DNA of 64,000 nt from Ciona savignyi (lineage: Eukaryota; Chordata; Ascidiacea; Phlebobranchia; Cionidae), in the NCBI GenBank assembly GCA_000149265.1, contig CH002915.1, forward strand, positions 196,133 to 260,132. The letters run 5' to 3'. The notes beneath the pieces are model-generated. The model saw only the letters and a program-made list of their open reading frames with translations. It was not told the DNA's origin and searched no databases. Positions 37,777 to 50,100 of the stretch are shown in pieces. Position numbers and translations under genes: made by a program. Position 1 is the first letter of the stretch. Each line of letters starts with the position of its first letter.

Positions 37777-38016
37777 TGGTTAACCTAATTACCTCATCCC
37801 AGAGGGTATATCTTAGACAAAATGTGTTGTGTGCTTTATTAATAGTTTAACGCTTACAATATTTAGAACACTTCAGTTATTTATTAAGTACCGTACGCTT
37901 GCTATGGCAAGTATTAGAATATTAAAGACCACGTTTGATTAGCTAACATCCGGGATATAACATAGACATCGTATATAAGTAATCGGAATAGGGGCTTTTA
38001 CAGTCACAACACTACA
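37777..38016 (-). mobile_element. candidate 3' LTR of the gypsy element (about 240 bp)
   Basis: On the minus strand the polypurine AAAGGAGGGA (38026-38017) is followed directly by TGTAGTGTTGTGAC, a start typical of Ty3/gypsy LTRs. An AATAAA-containing segment follows and the end is proposed at GGTTAACCA. The second boundary is a guess, because no 5' LTR is present for comparison. Confidence 0.55.
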
Positions 38017-38345
38017 TCCCTCCTTTGTTTACATTAAAGGCAGTGTTAGTTATAAAAGAGGTATACTGTGGAGGTAACGAAACAGTTTGTGTATCTACTA
38101 AAACACTTGAAGAAGTAATTCAATTGGCAAGTACGTATAACCAAAACACTCAATTTACAGAAGAACTAGAACATTTGGAAAGTAATTTTAGTTAAAAATC
38201 CCAAACATTTATCACAGGTAAAACAATGAACACAATGAACATATTTACATGTTACAATCTCCAATTACTGCATTATTACAGTTACAATGTGTTTCACCCA
38301 TTCGCATATATTGTTGCTGGTTTAGGACCACATGCACACACATAA

Positions 38346-40640
38346 TCATTGTATTTTTCCGTTTTTCTGAATAATTCGATTCGATTTTGGGCGCGTCGCA
38401 ATGATTTTCGGTATATCGCGTGTGACATTTGCTTTCCCCTTTTCTGGTTCCGCAACAGGTTTGTTGTGCTCATCTCCGTCGTGCAGTTCTGGTACGATCT
38501 CTTCTTCTTCTATGTCTCGTTCATAGGGTTTTATGAAAGTTGTATTTCTTTTCAGTTGCCCATCATCGTTCTCCACTACAACTTCTCCCTTTTCTCTTCC
38601 AATCACTTTGTATGGTTGAGATTCAAAGTTTGTTGACAATTTGTTTGTCTTTGGTGCTCTAACTAGCACTTCATCTCCAACTTTAATGTCAGATTTCACA
38701 GCTCTTCGTTTCTCATCTGTGTAATCCTTCCCTTTTAGTTTGTTCTCCCAGTCTCGATCTCTTATTTCTTCATCGATCAAAGTTTTCTCACGACACAGTT
38801 CAGGAAGTTTTGTCCTCATCTCTCTTCCGAACATCATAAAATATGGTGCAGCTCCAGTAGAAACTTGTGGCGTTGATCTGTAAGCTGTAAGAAACTTGGC
38901 CAACTCACATTTCCAATTTTTCTATTCTACTTGTGCTATCTTGATCGCTTTGAGCAATGTCCTGTTTTGTCTCTCGACTTCACCATTAGCCTGCGGCCAT
39001 AACGGTGTTGTTCTCCGGTGTTCAATTCCATGTTCCTCCAGGAAACTCTCGAACTCTTTAGAAACAAATTGAGGTCCATTATCTGTTCTCAATGAAATTG
39101 GTATTCCATATCTTGCGAAGATCGGTGTCATCATTTCAATAATCTTGGCACTGGTAATTGTCTTCATTACAGCCACTTCATAAAACCTGCTGTAATAGTC
39201 TACTAATACAAGTATATTATCTCCACTTGGCAAAGGTCCTAAGATATCTGCAGCACAGTCTTGCCATGGTCCGCTTGGTGGAATGACTCTTGCTATTGGT
39301 TCCGGACGACTGAATTGACTTGTCACTTGACATCCATGACAACATTTGCAAATTTTCTCAGCGTCTTTATCAATTTTCGGCCACCAAACTTTACTTCTAA
39401 GTCTGTTCTTCGTTTTCACGATACCTTGGTGTCCCTCATGTGCCAGTTCAACAACTTTCTTCCGCATTTCTTGTGGTATGACTATTCTGGTTCCTCGGAG
39501 TATTAGTTTTCCATACGTACACAGCTCATCTTTGACATGTATGTATCCGCTCAAGTTACACTGTGACCAATCTCCAGAATTGATACAATATCTGATTTCT
39601 TCCAATTCACGGTCACGGCTCGACGCTCTCTCAATTTCTTTAGGCGTAAGCGCTCTTGGAGTTGAGTTCATAACTACTGATCTCACATAGTCATATGTTG
39701 TTCCTTTCTCCTTATTCCCACTTCTGTTCAAACTTGACAACACATCAGCAATGTTGGTTCTTACTGGACGGTAGATAACTTCAAAATCAAAAGCTTGCAT
39801 TCTCAAAACCCATCTTTCAATCCTTGCGGAAGGCTTTGATTTCATACCATAAATACATTCCAGTGGTTTATGGTCAGTTTCAAGTTCAAACTTCCTACCG
39901 AACAGATAAAGCATAAATCTCTCACAAGCCCATACAATTGCAAGTGCTTCTTTTTCTGTTTGGCTGTATCTTTGTTCCACATCAGTAAGGCTTCTTGATG
40001 CATAAGATATTATCCTCCATTCACCATCTTGGCATTGGGTTAAAACAGCTCCCAGGCCTACAGGTGATGCATCTGTGACTACTCGTGTTGGACAATCTGC
40101 TTTGAAGTAAGCTAAGGTTTGTGCATCAGTGATCATATTTTTCAGCTTCTCGAACGCCTTTTGTTGTTCTTTCCCCCAGACAAACTTGACATTTTTCCTC
40201 GTCAGGTCCATTATCGGTCTAGCTATGGAAGCTACATCTGGTATAAACTTGGCTGAATATTGTACAAGACCCATAAATGATCTCGCTTCAGTGGCAGATT
40301 TTGGTGGTTCTGCCTTTTGCACCGCTTCAACCTTTTCTTCGCTTGACTGTACTCCTCGTTTACTCAGATTATGTCCAAAGAAGGTAAGTTTCTTCATTCG
40401 GAATTGACATTTCTTCTCATTCAGAGTCAATCTGACCTCTTGTAATCTATCCAATACTGCAAAAAGATTTCTATCGTGCTCTTCCATATTTTTCCCATAC
40501 ACGATAACATCATCTGCAATGTTTATCACGCCTTTGCACTTCTTTATTACATCGCATATTATTTTCTGGTACTTTTCCGAAGCTGAACTTCGTCCGAACA
40601 TCAATTCTCTTATACCTATATAACCCTCTATGGGTACAAG
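38346..40640 (-). pseudogene. pol: Ty3/gypsy retrotransposon pol, 5'-truncated, with one in-frame stop
   Basis: Read from high to low coordinates. It holds the end of the reverse transcriptase (catalytic box NIADDVIVYG, then CQFRMKKLTFFGH), RNase H (VVTDASPVGLGAV, EKEALAIVWA, ETDHKPLECI), the integrase zinc-binding region (HEGH ... CCHGC), the integrase core (ADILGPLPSG, RTDNGPQF, NGEVERQN) and a C-terminal GPY/F-like module. The frame is broken only by a TAG at 38924-38922, shortly after the last catalytic residue; the frame continues for 190 codons after it. Gag, protease and the first half of reverse transcriptase are absent: the element stops at about 40640, where satellite sequence begins. 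A non-coding remnant is most likely, though the single stop suggests it is not very old. Confidence 0.92.
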
Positions 40641-43600
40641 TAAAGAAGACGCCGACAATTTTAAAAACGAGAGAGGCAAAAAAAGAAAAAGGCGACCTAA
40701 AATGTAGCTAAAAAGTCACCTAAAAATACACATAAACAACGCAAAATATAAAAAATATTATTAAAATGTGGTTTAAATCTGGTTCTAAACAGCATAAAAG
40801 CATTTTTATAATATAAATCAAACAGAAAAAAACATTTTTTGTAGAAACCTTACCTTGATTGCCTTTTTTAAAGGATTTGCGCGTTAAAAACAAGGCGGGT
40901 TTAGTTAATTCTAAATAATTCGACTTATAGAAAACATACAATGATATTTTTGAATTCGTTGGAATGAAGAATAAATTATAAATCATATAAAGCCAAATTT
41001 AATACAGTATATCGACTGTATATACCCCTCGTATATTAGGGTAAAGTCGACATACTTTTACGCAAAAACTACTTAGTTTAATTTAAATTTAAAACAATCC
41101 ACATATAGATATGTTATTCCTTTATACATTCTGTAAATATTAGCGGTCCAATCAATGTAGTTTTTGTTTGATAGCGATTTACGCAACACCACCTTGAATC
41201 GATTTCATCCTGGCCATTGTGAAGCATTGTGCGACGATGTGCCTAGTAAAGAAGACGCCGACACGAAATAGGGTCCAGTTAATAGCAAATAACTCTTCTT
41301 GTGTTTAATTAAGAGTCGCTATCTTGGTGTTGTTGGAAAGAAGAATAAATTATGAATCATATGAAACAAAAATTAATACAATATGTCAACTAAATACCTC
41401 TTTTATAATTGGGTAAAGTCGACATCCATTTACGCCAAAAGTACTGGGTTTATTTTAAATTTTGGACAACCATGTAACGGTTGGAAAATCTAAGTTTTAT
41501 GGTTGGTTCTTTTCCTTGTTTGTTAGATCAAAGTTATTAAAACAAACGAAAGAACGTCTCAATCACACACAACACACTGCAATAGCTCCGGTAAGCAGTT
41601 TTTTCAAGAAGAAAATGATCATTGTAACTATTCGGACACACAAACGTTAGGTTCGTCAATCTAGAGCAGTGGTCCGCAACTTTTGCACTTAACTATGCAG
41701 GTTATTGAACGTATAAGCGCTAGCTACAGTAGAAATAAAGANNNNNNNNNNNNNNNNNNNNNNNNNNNNNNNNNNNNNNNNNNNNNNNNNNNNNNNNNNN
41801 NNNNNNNNNNNNNNNNNNNNNNNNNNNNNNNNNNNNNNNNNGTTATATTATTCCTTATAGCAGTGTATATATATTAGTAGTTAACTCAAAGTAATTTTTG
41901 TCTTAAAGCAATTTACGCAACACCGCCTTGAACCTATTTCATCCCGCCATTGTGAAGCATTGTGCGATTATGTACCTAGTAAAGAAGACGCCGACACAAA
42001 ATAGGGTTCAGTTAATAGCAGATAACTCTTCTTGTGTTTAATTTATAATTGCATTCTTAGGTTTGTTGGAAACAAGAATAAATTTTGAATCATATGAAAT
42101 CAAATCTAATACAATATATAGATTGTTTATCCTTCATATAATAGGGTAAAGTCGACCAACTTTTACGCAAAAAGTACTTTATTTATTTTAATTTTTAAAC
42201 AGCAGACATATAGATATATTATTCCTTTGTACATTCTGTAAATATTAGTTGTCCACTCAATGTAGTTTGTGTTTGATAGCGATTTAAGCAACACCACCTT
42301 GGACCTATTTCATCCCGCCATTGTGAAGCATTGTGCGACGATGTACCTAGTAAAGAAGACGCCGACACGAAATAGGGTTCAGTTAACAATACATTACTCT
42401 TCTGGTGTTAAAGTTACAATTGCATTCTTAGTTTTGTTGAAAAGAAGAATAAATTATGAACAATATGCAATGAAATTTAATACAATATATAGATTGTATA
42501 TCTCTCGTATAATAGGGTAAAGTCAACAGGCTTTTACGCAAAAACTACCCAGTTTAATTTCAAATTAAAACCATCCACAAATAGATATGTTATTTATTTG
42601 TACATTTTGTAAATATTAGCCGTTTACTCAATGTACTTTTTGTTTGATAGCGATTTACGCAACGCCACCTTGGACCTGTTTCATCCTGGCCATTGTGAAG
42701 CATTGTGCGACGATGTACCTAGTAAAGAAGACGCCGACACGAAATATGGTTCAGTTAACAGCAGATAACTCTTTCTTGTATTTAATCTACAATCACATTA
42801 TAGGTTTTGTTGGAAAGAAGAATAAATTTTGAATCATATGAAATCAAATCTAATACAATATATAGATTGTTTACCCCTCATATAATAGGGTAAAGTCGAC
42901 AGACTTTTACGCAAAAAGTACTTTATTTATTTTAATTTTTAAACAACAGACATATAGATATATTATTCCTTTGTATATTCTGTAAATATTAGTTGTCCAC
43001 TCAATGTAGTTTTTGTTTGATAGCGATTTACGCAACAACACCTTGGACCTATTTCATCCTGGCCATTGTGAAACATTGTGCGACGATGTACCTAGTAAAG
43101 AAGACGCCGACACGAAATAGGGTTCAGTTAACAACACATTACTCTTCTTGTGTTTAATTTACAATTGCATTCTTAGTTTTGTTGGAAAGAAGAATAAATT
43201 TTGAATCAAATCAAACTAAACTTAATACAATATATAGATTGTATACCTCTCGTATAATAGGGTAAAGTCGACAGACTTTTACGCAAAAAGTACTTTATTT
43301 ATTTAAATTTTTAAACAACAGTCATATAGATATATTATTCCTTTGTACATTCTGTAAATATTAGCCGTCTACTCAATGTAATTTTTGTTTAATAGCGATT
43401 TACGCAACACCACCTTGAACCTATATCATACCGCGGCGATTGTGAAGCATTGTGCGATTATGTACCTAGTAAAGAAGACGCCGACACAAAATAGGGTTCA
43501 GTTAATAGCAGATAACTCTTCTTGTGTTTAATTTATAATTGCATTCTTAGTTTTGTTGAAAAGAAGAATAAATTTTGAATCATATGAAATCAAATCTAAT

Positions 43601-43985
43601 ACAATATATAGATTGTTTATCCCTCATATAATAGGGTAAAGTTGACCAACTTTTACGCAAAAAGTACTTTATTTATTTTAATTTTTAAACAACAGACATA
43701 TAGATATATTATTCCTGTGTACATTCTGTAAATATTAGTTGTCCACTCAATGTAGTTTTTGTTTGATAGCGATTTAAGCAACACCACCTTGGACCTATTT
43801 CATCCCGCCATTGTGAATCATTGTGCGACGATGTACCTAGTAAAGAAGACGCCGACACGAAATAGGGTTCAGTTAACAATATATTACTCTTCTGGTGTTA
43901 AAGTTACAATTGCATTCTTAGTTTTGTTGAAAAGAAGAATAAATTTTGAATAAAATGAAATTAAATTTAATACAATATATAGATT
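40640..43985 (+). repeat. 372-bp satellite array, about eight units, with a gap
   Basis: CCTAGTAAAGAAGACGCCGA recurs at 41242, 41975, 42346, 42718, 43091, 43465 and 43836, i.e. a period of 371-374 bp; one unit falls in the 100-N gap (41742-41841). Other fixed blocks are GGGTAAAGTCGACANNCTTTTACGC, ATTCTGTAAATATTAG and GAAGAATAAATT. The first unit is interrupted by about 300 bp of other sequence at 40660-40950. Small ORFs recur in each unit but are not preserved across units. The array separates the truncated gypsy from the 3' end of gene B. Confidence 0.93.
41742..41841. other. assembly gap (100 N) inside the satellite
   Basis: Exactly 100 undefined bases; the copy number of the array is therefore not reliable. 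Confidence 0.98.
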
Positions 43986-44066
43986 TCAGAATATTTAGGA
44001 CATAAAATAAATTAAAACAAATATAGATTATACGAAATGATTATACAGTCATATCTTGACAAACTG

Positions 44067-44160
44067 TACGGTCGTGTAGGCGAATGGTTAACGTGACCGA
44101 TACATATACCGACTTCTCCGCCAATCTTGGGTTCACTTGGCTTAATACAAAAAAAATCTT
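44067..44160 (+). mobile_element. second tRNA-derived SINE family, partial copy
   Basis: ACGGTCGTGTAGGCGAATGG (box A-like) followed by CGTGACCGATACATATACCG matches the copy at 60679; the end has an A-rich tail. It lies just downstream of the stop codon of gene B. Confidence 0.7.
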
Positions 44161-44175
44161 AAAAAAGAAATAGTT

Positions 44176-47100
44176 TCAATTACGAATGTTCTTGAGTTCT
44201 TCTGCAAGTCCATTTAAATCGCAATCCCTGCACGCTCTTATTAGATGTTCGATTCCTTTTCTTGGATATTTTTGTCTCCAGTTGGTGATTGCTTTTAAAA
44301 TTCTTAGATTTCGGTCATAACCTATAATATATATATATATATATGTTTGGTTTGTCCAATTGTTAACGTACCAGATTCATATACTGCTCTTTAAATAGAA
44401 TAAGGATAGGATAATTATGGTTATTCCCGTGAATGGAAAAACCAAGGGGGTTGTTAACACACGGGCAATCGTCAGATCACTTCGCGCCCACCGTCGGGTT
44501 ACCGGAGCTATTGCAGTGTGTTGTATATGATAGACACGTTCCTTCAATTTGGTAGAACCCATTAATCCGCTGGGTTAAGGCAATGTCCGTAAAGTGCCTT
44601 GCCCTAGGAACAACCGACTAGCTAGCGACCAGTTTCGTATCTGCAACCTTTTGATTGAAAGGCAGCGCACTTAACCGTTAGACCAACCAGCCGGACGAAA
44701 ACGTACTAATTGAAAAACACAATATAAATGTACAAAATGAACGCTTGTCAGAAAATATGCCAGACAGCCTGTTCAGGGTTTTGATTACGGGTAATTCCCT
44801 AGTTGTGATTTCTCAAAACGCAGTACACAATAACTGTAATAATCTGCTATCAACTCGACTAAAAATAAATTTCAAGTGAAATGCTCGTTACAAACAAATT
44901 CAGACAGCAGTTAAAAACAAAATAAAAAAAACTGCATTATCAACCAAATTTCAGCCAAATGGTTGTACGTTCTTAACTGGTTGGCATGTCGGTTGTATTT
45001 GAGGTGATTTGACGATTGCCCGTTCATTAAGTCACCTTGCGTTATAGGATAGGATATTCATGTTTATCCCCGTGAATGGGAAAACCAAGGGGGTTGTTAA
45101 CACACGGGCAATCGTCAGATCACTTCGCGCCCATCGTCGGGTTACCGGAGCTATTGCAGTGTGTTGTATATGATAGACACGTTCCTTTAATTTGGTAGAA
45201 CCAATTAATCCGCTGGGTTCAGGTAATGTCCGTAAAGTGCCTTGCTCAAGGACACAACCGACTAGCCAGCGACCAGTGCACTTAACCGTTAGACCAACCG
45301 GCCGGACACCTTGCGTTTTCTCACTTCTATTAATTTTTAAGACTTACCCATCAAAATATTAATTTCAGATGAAACAAGCCTCATGCCATATTGAAAGAAC
45401 CGATACTGGTCACCATCAGTGATAATTACTCGTTCCAAGCGTATGATTGCTAGAATTTGGATTTGTTAGTATTAGGGAATTTTTAATTATTACAGAAATT
45501 AGAAAATATGAAACACAACAAATAATAGGAGAGAAAAAGGAAAACGGGTCAGTAAAATTTAAGAAACTAAATCTAACCCTATCCAAATACTAATTTTAAA
45601 CCCAGAACCAAAGCTAACTTTAATTTACACTATTGATTTGTATAACATAATCTTTGTTTTAGTGCAGTTTCCCTTCTTACCTCCTTTTAGCTTAATCCAT
45701 TTGAGTAAAAAACACAAATTATTTACCGTTATCTAATGGAGTACGAACGTCCTCATATGCACCTTGTAAATTAGTGTTGACTGTAATAAAAATTCATGAT
45801 AAATTAGGATAGGATATTCATGTTTATCCCAGTGAATGGTAAAACCGAGGGGATTAACACTCAATCATCAGATCACCTTGCGCCCATCATGGGTTACCGG
45901 ATCTATTGCAGTGTGTTGTGTATGATTTACATGTTCTGTTAATTTGGTAGAAGCCATTAATCTGCTGGGTTCAGGCAATGGACGTTAACTTCCTTGCCAA
46001 AGGACACAACCGACTAGCTAGCGACTAGTTTCGAACCTACAACCATTCGGCTGAAATCCGCCACACTAAACCGCCAGACTAAGCGGTTGGAATTATGAGG
46101 AAATCAGATGGAAAATAAACATTAATAAAAAAATTATGGTTCCCTTTTGTAAAGGGAAAAATATGCTGTTTTTATCCGTTTCTATTTGTGTTAAACGCTC
46201 TGAAAAGGGTGTCGTGTCTGTAGTGTAGAAAATCATCGGAATGAATAAAACAAAATACTAAATTTGTCAATAACCAAAACTTAGATTTTTACCATGGGGG
46301 AATTCCCCCAAAATAAGTAGTTAATAAAAAAAGTTAAATACTTTAACTCGATTGAACATTTTTTTGTACTTGTTTCATGAATTCCGCTTTGCATTTGAAA
46401 GATAAGAAAAATAATTGGTGGAATGCCACCTATATACAACACATCACAATAGCTCTAGTAACTCGACAGTGAGAGAGAGGTAATCCGACAATTGCCAATG
46501 TAATAATGACTCTCGCAATTTCCCTTTCACAAGGATACAGCATGTTTTATCCCATTTAAAAACAAAAAATAATGTAGAAACACTAGAATTAAATTAGAAA
46601 ATCATCATTTAAACTAGTACATTGCTGTGGGTGAACTATTTCCTCCTGTTGTGCTACAAATGGCGGATATTCAACTCTTGTTGTTGTTCCCACACCTATA
46701 ATTAAATTCGTTTGGTCATTGCTCTCATCTGTGCTACACTAGGACTCTACAATACACATTTGCAAAGTTACTTGCATATATATTCACACCCAAATCAACC
46801 TTGATGAGTACAATACCTGTCCATCTGCGCCACATCTCCAAAGTCCCTACCATACACATTTCCACACAAATCAACCTTGATAAGCACACCACCTGTCCAT
46901 CTGTGCCACATCTCCAAAGTCCCTACCATACACATTTCCACACAAATCAACCTTGATAAGCATACCACATGTCCATTTGTGCCAAATTTTCAAAGTCTCT
47001 ACTATACATATTTCCACACAAATCAATCTTGATAAGCACACTACCTGTCCATCTGTGCCACATTTCCAAAGTCCCTACCATACACATTTCCACACAAATT

Positions 47101-50100
47101 TAACCACATAAGCAAATTACCTGTTCATCTGTGCCACAAGTTCCTACCATCTTTATAATACCACACATAATTAAAGACATTTCAGTCCGGCCGGTTGGTC
47201 TAGCGTCGACTTTCATTCGAAATGTTGAATGTGCGAAACTGGTCGCTAGCTAGTCGGTTGTATCCTATGACAAGGCACTTTACGGACATTGCCTGAACCC
47301 AGCGGATAAGGGGTTCTATCAAATTAAAGAAACGTGTCTATCGTATACAACACACTACAATAGCTTCGGTAACCCGACGGTGGGCGCGAGGTGATCTGAC
47401 GATTTCCCGTGTGTTAACCCACTTGGTTTTCGCATTCACTGGGATAAAGATGAATATCCGACCCTATCCTATTACTTGGGGTTTGCGAAGGTGGTGGTTG
47501 GACTGGTCGTCTTGGGTGAATAAGCGCTCTAGGCAAATCATCTGCTTCTTCATTGGGTTGCACTGGATCAGCTAATAACAATAACAATTGTGACATAAAA
47601 ACACAAGATTTTGCTGTAATCTATTCGGTTTGAGATTAACACAAATTTACATCACCAGTTGGATTGAGATTTACCCAAATTTACATCAGCCAGTTGGATT
47701 GAGATTTACCCAAATTTACATCAACCAGTTGGCTTGAGATTTACCCAAATTTACATCAACCAGTTGGCTTAACCAACCTCTTGTCTAGGAAATGGACCAA
47801 ATTTACAAGTTGCCAAGATGCTTGTTTTAAGTGAGTTTTGGTTAAAATAAAATTATAATCAGTGTGGAGTTATTTTATTTGCTATTTGATAAAATGGTCT
47901 CACTAAAAACAGTGGACAAGCTATCCTTATTAACAATTTCCAGAAGATAACACTTCCAGGTATTCCAAAGATTTCTTATCAAAAATTTTGAAACACAACT
48001 TGTCATGGAAGCATGACAGCAACATGATATTAGTAGTTGTCATATACCTTTTGATAGTGTACTTGAATCTAGTAGTTTAATTTGGTCTTTATCATAATAA
48101 AAACACTTCAATACCTACGTTATTCCACAAACACAAATATTTACCACATACAGGGTAAATTATTTATAATTGTTTAGTTATAGGATAGGCTAGGATAGGA
48201 TATTCATCTTTATCCCCATAAATAGGAAAACTAAGGGGGTTTACACATGGGCAGGCGTCAGATTACCTCGCGCCCACACCGGTTATCGGAGCTATTGCAG
48301 TGTATTGTGTATCACCTTTTCCTCCAATTTTGATATTAAAAACCATTCATTTGCTGGGTTCTGGCGAAGTCTGTTAAGTGCCTTGTCTAAGAACACAACT
48401 GACTAGTTGGCAACCAGTTTGCAAGCCTTTGGCTGAATTTCAACGCACTTAACCCCCAGAATAATTGGTCAGACTAAGCCATAGGTTTTTTTTCCTTTCT
48501 CAGCAAAAACTGAGTAAATTCTCAGATTTTTTAATATTATTTTAAATAATACAGATAGAAAAAAATAATAATAGAAAAGGAAAAAAATACTTACTCGTAA
48601 TCGGTTCAGTCTTTGCCATAATCTCCTCTGAACCCTCTGAAAAATGTCTCATTGTGGATTGTTCAGTGCTATCCTTGCTTTCTGATTTCGGAATAGTTGT
48701 AAGTGGTTTTTGCTTTTTCTTGGTTATTTGGTGTCGCGCTTTTGGATTAGGATTTTCTTGTTTTTGGAAACCTACATACACAGGTTTTAGAAATTTGTTA
48801 CCGGTATTATTTGACTGTCTTTTAAGAAGTCGATTTAAAAGAAATTAGAGAGTGCCAACCACATGTAAACCAGCACTAATTTTATGATAGTGGGAAACAT
48901 TCTAACGATATAAATTGCCACAAATATGATGACTAATTGGTTATTTAAGCTTGGCTTTATGCTCACATATAAAAAGTGCATACCATGACTGATTGATTTT
49001 CTATATACCCAGAATTTTGCAACTTAAGGTTGAAATGAAATTATTTTTGTTAAATCAAATATTAATTATTTTTAAACCTTGGAGCATCTTTGTTAAATAA
49101 TAGCAGATTAGCATATGAAAATGGATAATAGGTTATCTATAGCATTAAGCGGCTAAATAGCTTGGTGGGCTAGTGCATTGCATTTCATATTGATTAAATC
49201 TAGTTAGTTGGTCCTTGAGAAAGCCACTTACCGGATATTGCCGGAACCCAGTGAATTAATCTGGGTGACACTTAAACTTGTCCTAATCATATACATCACT
49301 CTAGAATATTATATGGGGCGCCAGGTAATAGAACAACTGTTTGTGTGATAACATCGCTTTCATTTTATATTTCATGGGGATAACCATGAATATAAAATCT
49401 TAATCTGTTTAATATACCGACGCACAAAATTTCTGCACAATTTAGTTATTCATGAAAGGATATAAGACTTTCTGTATAATTATATCACTTAAGCATAACA
49501 CAGAGAAAATGCTGTAGAGAGGTCTAAACTCATTATATTTCCATAAACAACAACTTTTTAATATTATGTTCAAACATTATTGAAATATCTTGGTTCTACC
49601 AAATTGTAGGAACGTGTGAAATACATACACCACACTGCAATAGCTCCGGTAGCCCGACGATGTGAGGTAATATGACAATTGCCCATTTGTTGACCCCTTT
49701 GCGTGTTAAACACATTGGTTTTCTTATTCAAAGGACTAGAAGTGAATTTTCTAACCTACCCTGTATTGAAAGTAAGGCAAGACCTTCATTGGTAGTCTTA
49801 AATAATAAAATACTCTATTTAGTATTAATATCAAAACATTAAAATTAATGAATATTATTACTAGTCTTAAATGACATAAACCTGAAGTTGGCTGAAAATA
49901 TGTATGTTCCATTTCAGAAGTTTCCTAAACCTTTCAACCAGTGTGGACAGACTGTTTAGCAGCCACGTCTAATTATACCGAAATTTAATAATTTAATGGT
50001 TTTTAGACGTGTTCTAACAACTGTCGTTTGCCGTTTTTTCCGTTTTCCAAATTTTTATCAATAGTACTGCTTCGTGTTTTCATCGTGGAAAATAAACTAA

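Noticed and set aside
42269..43953. recurrent ORFs of 60-83 codons in the 372-bp satellite
   Set aside because: They differ in length and frame between units and have no codon-level conservation; they are satellite by-products.
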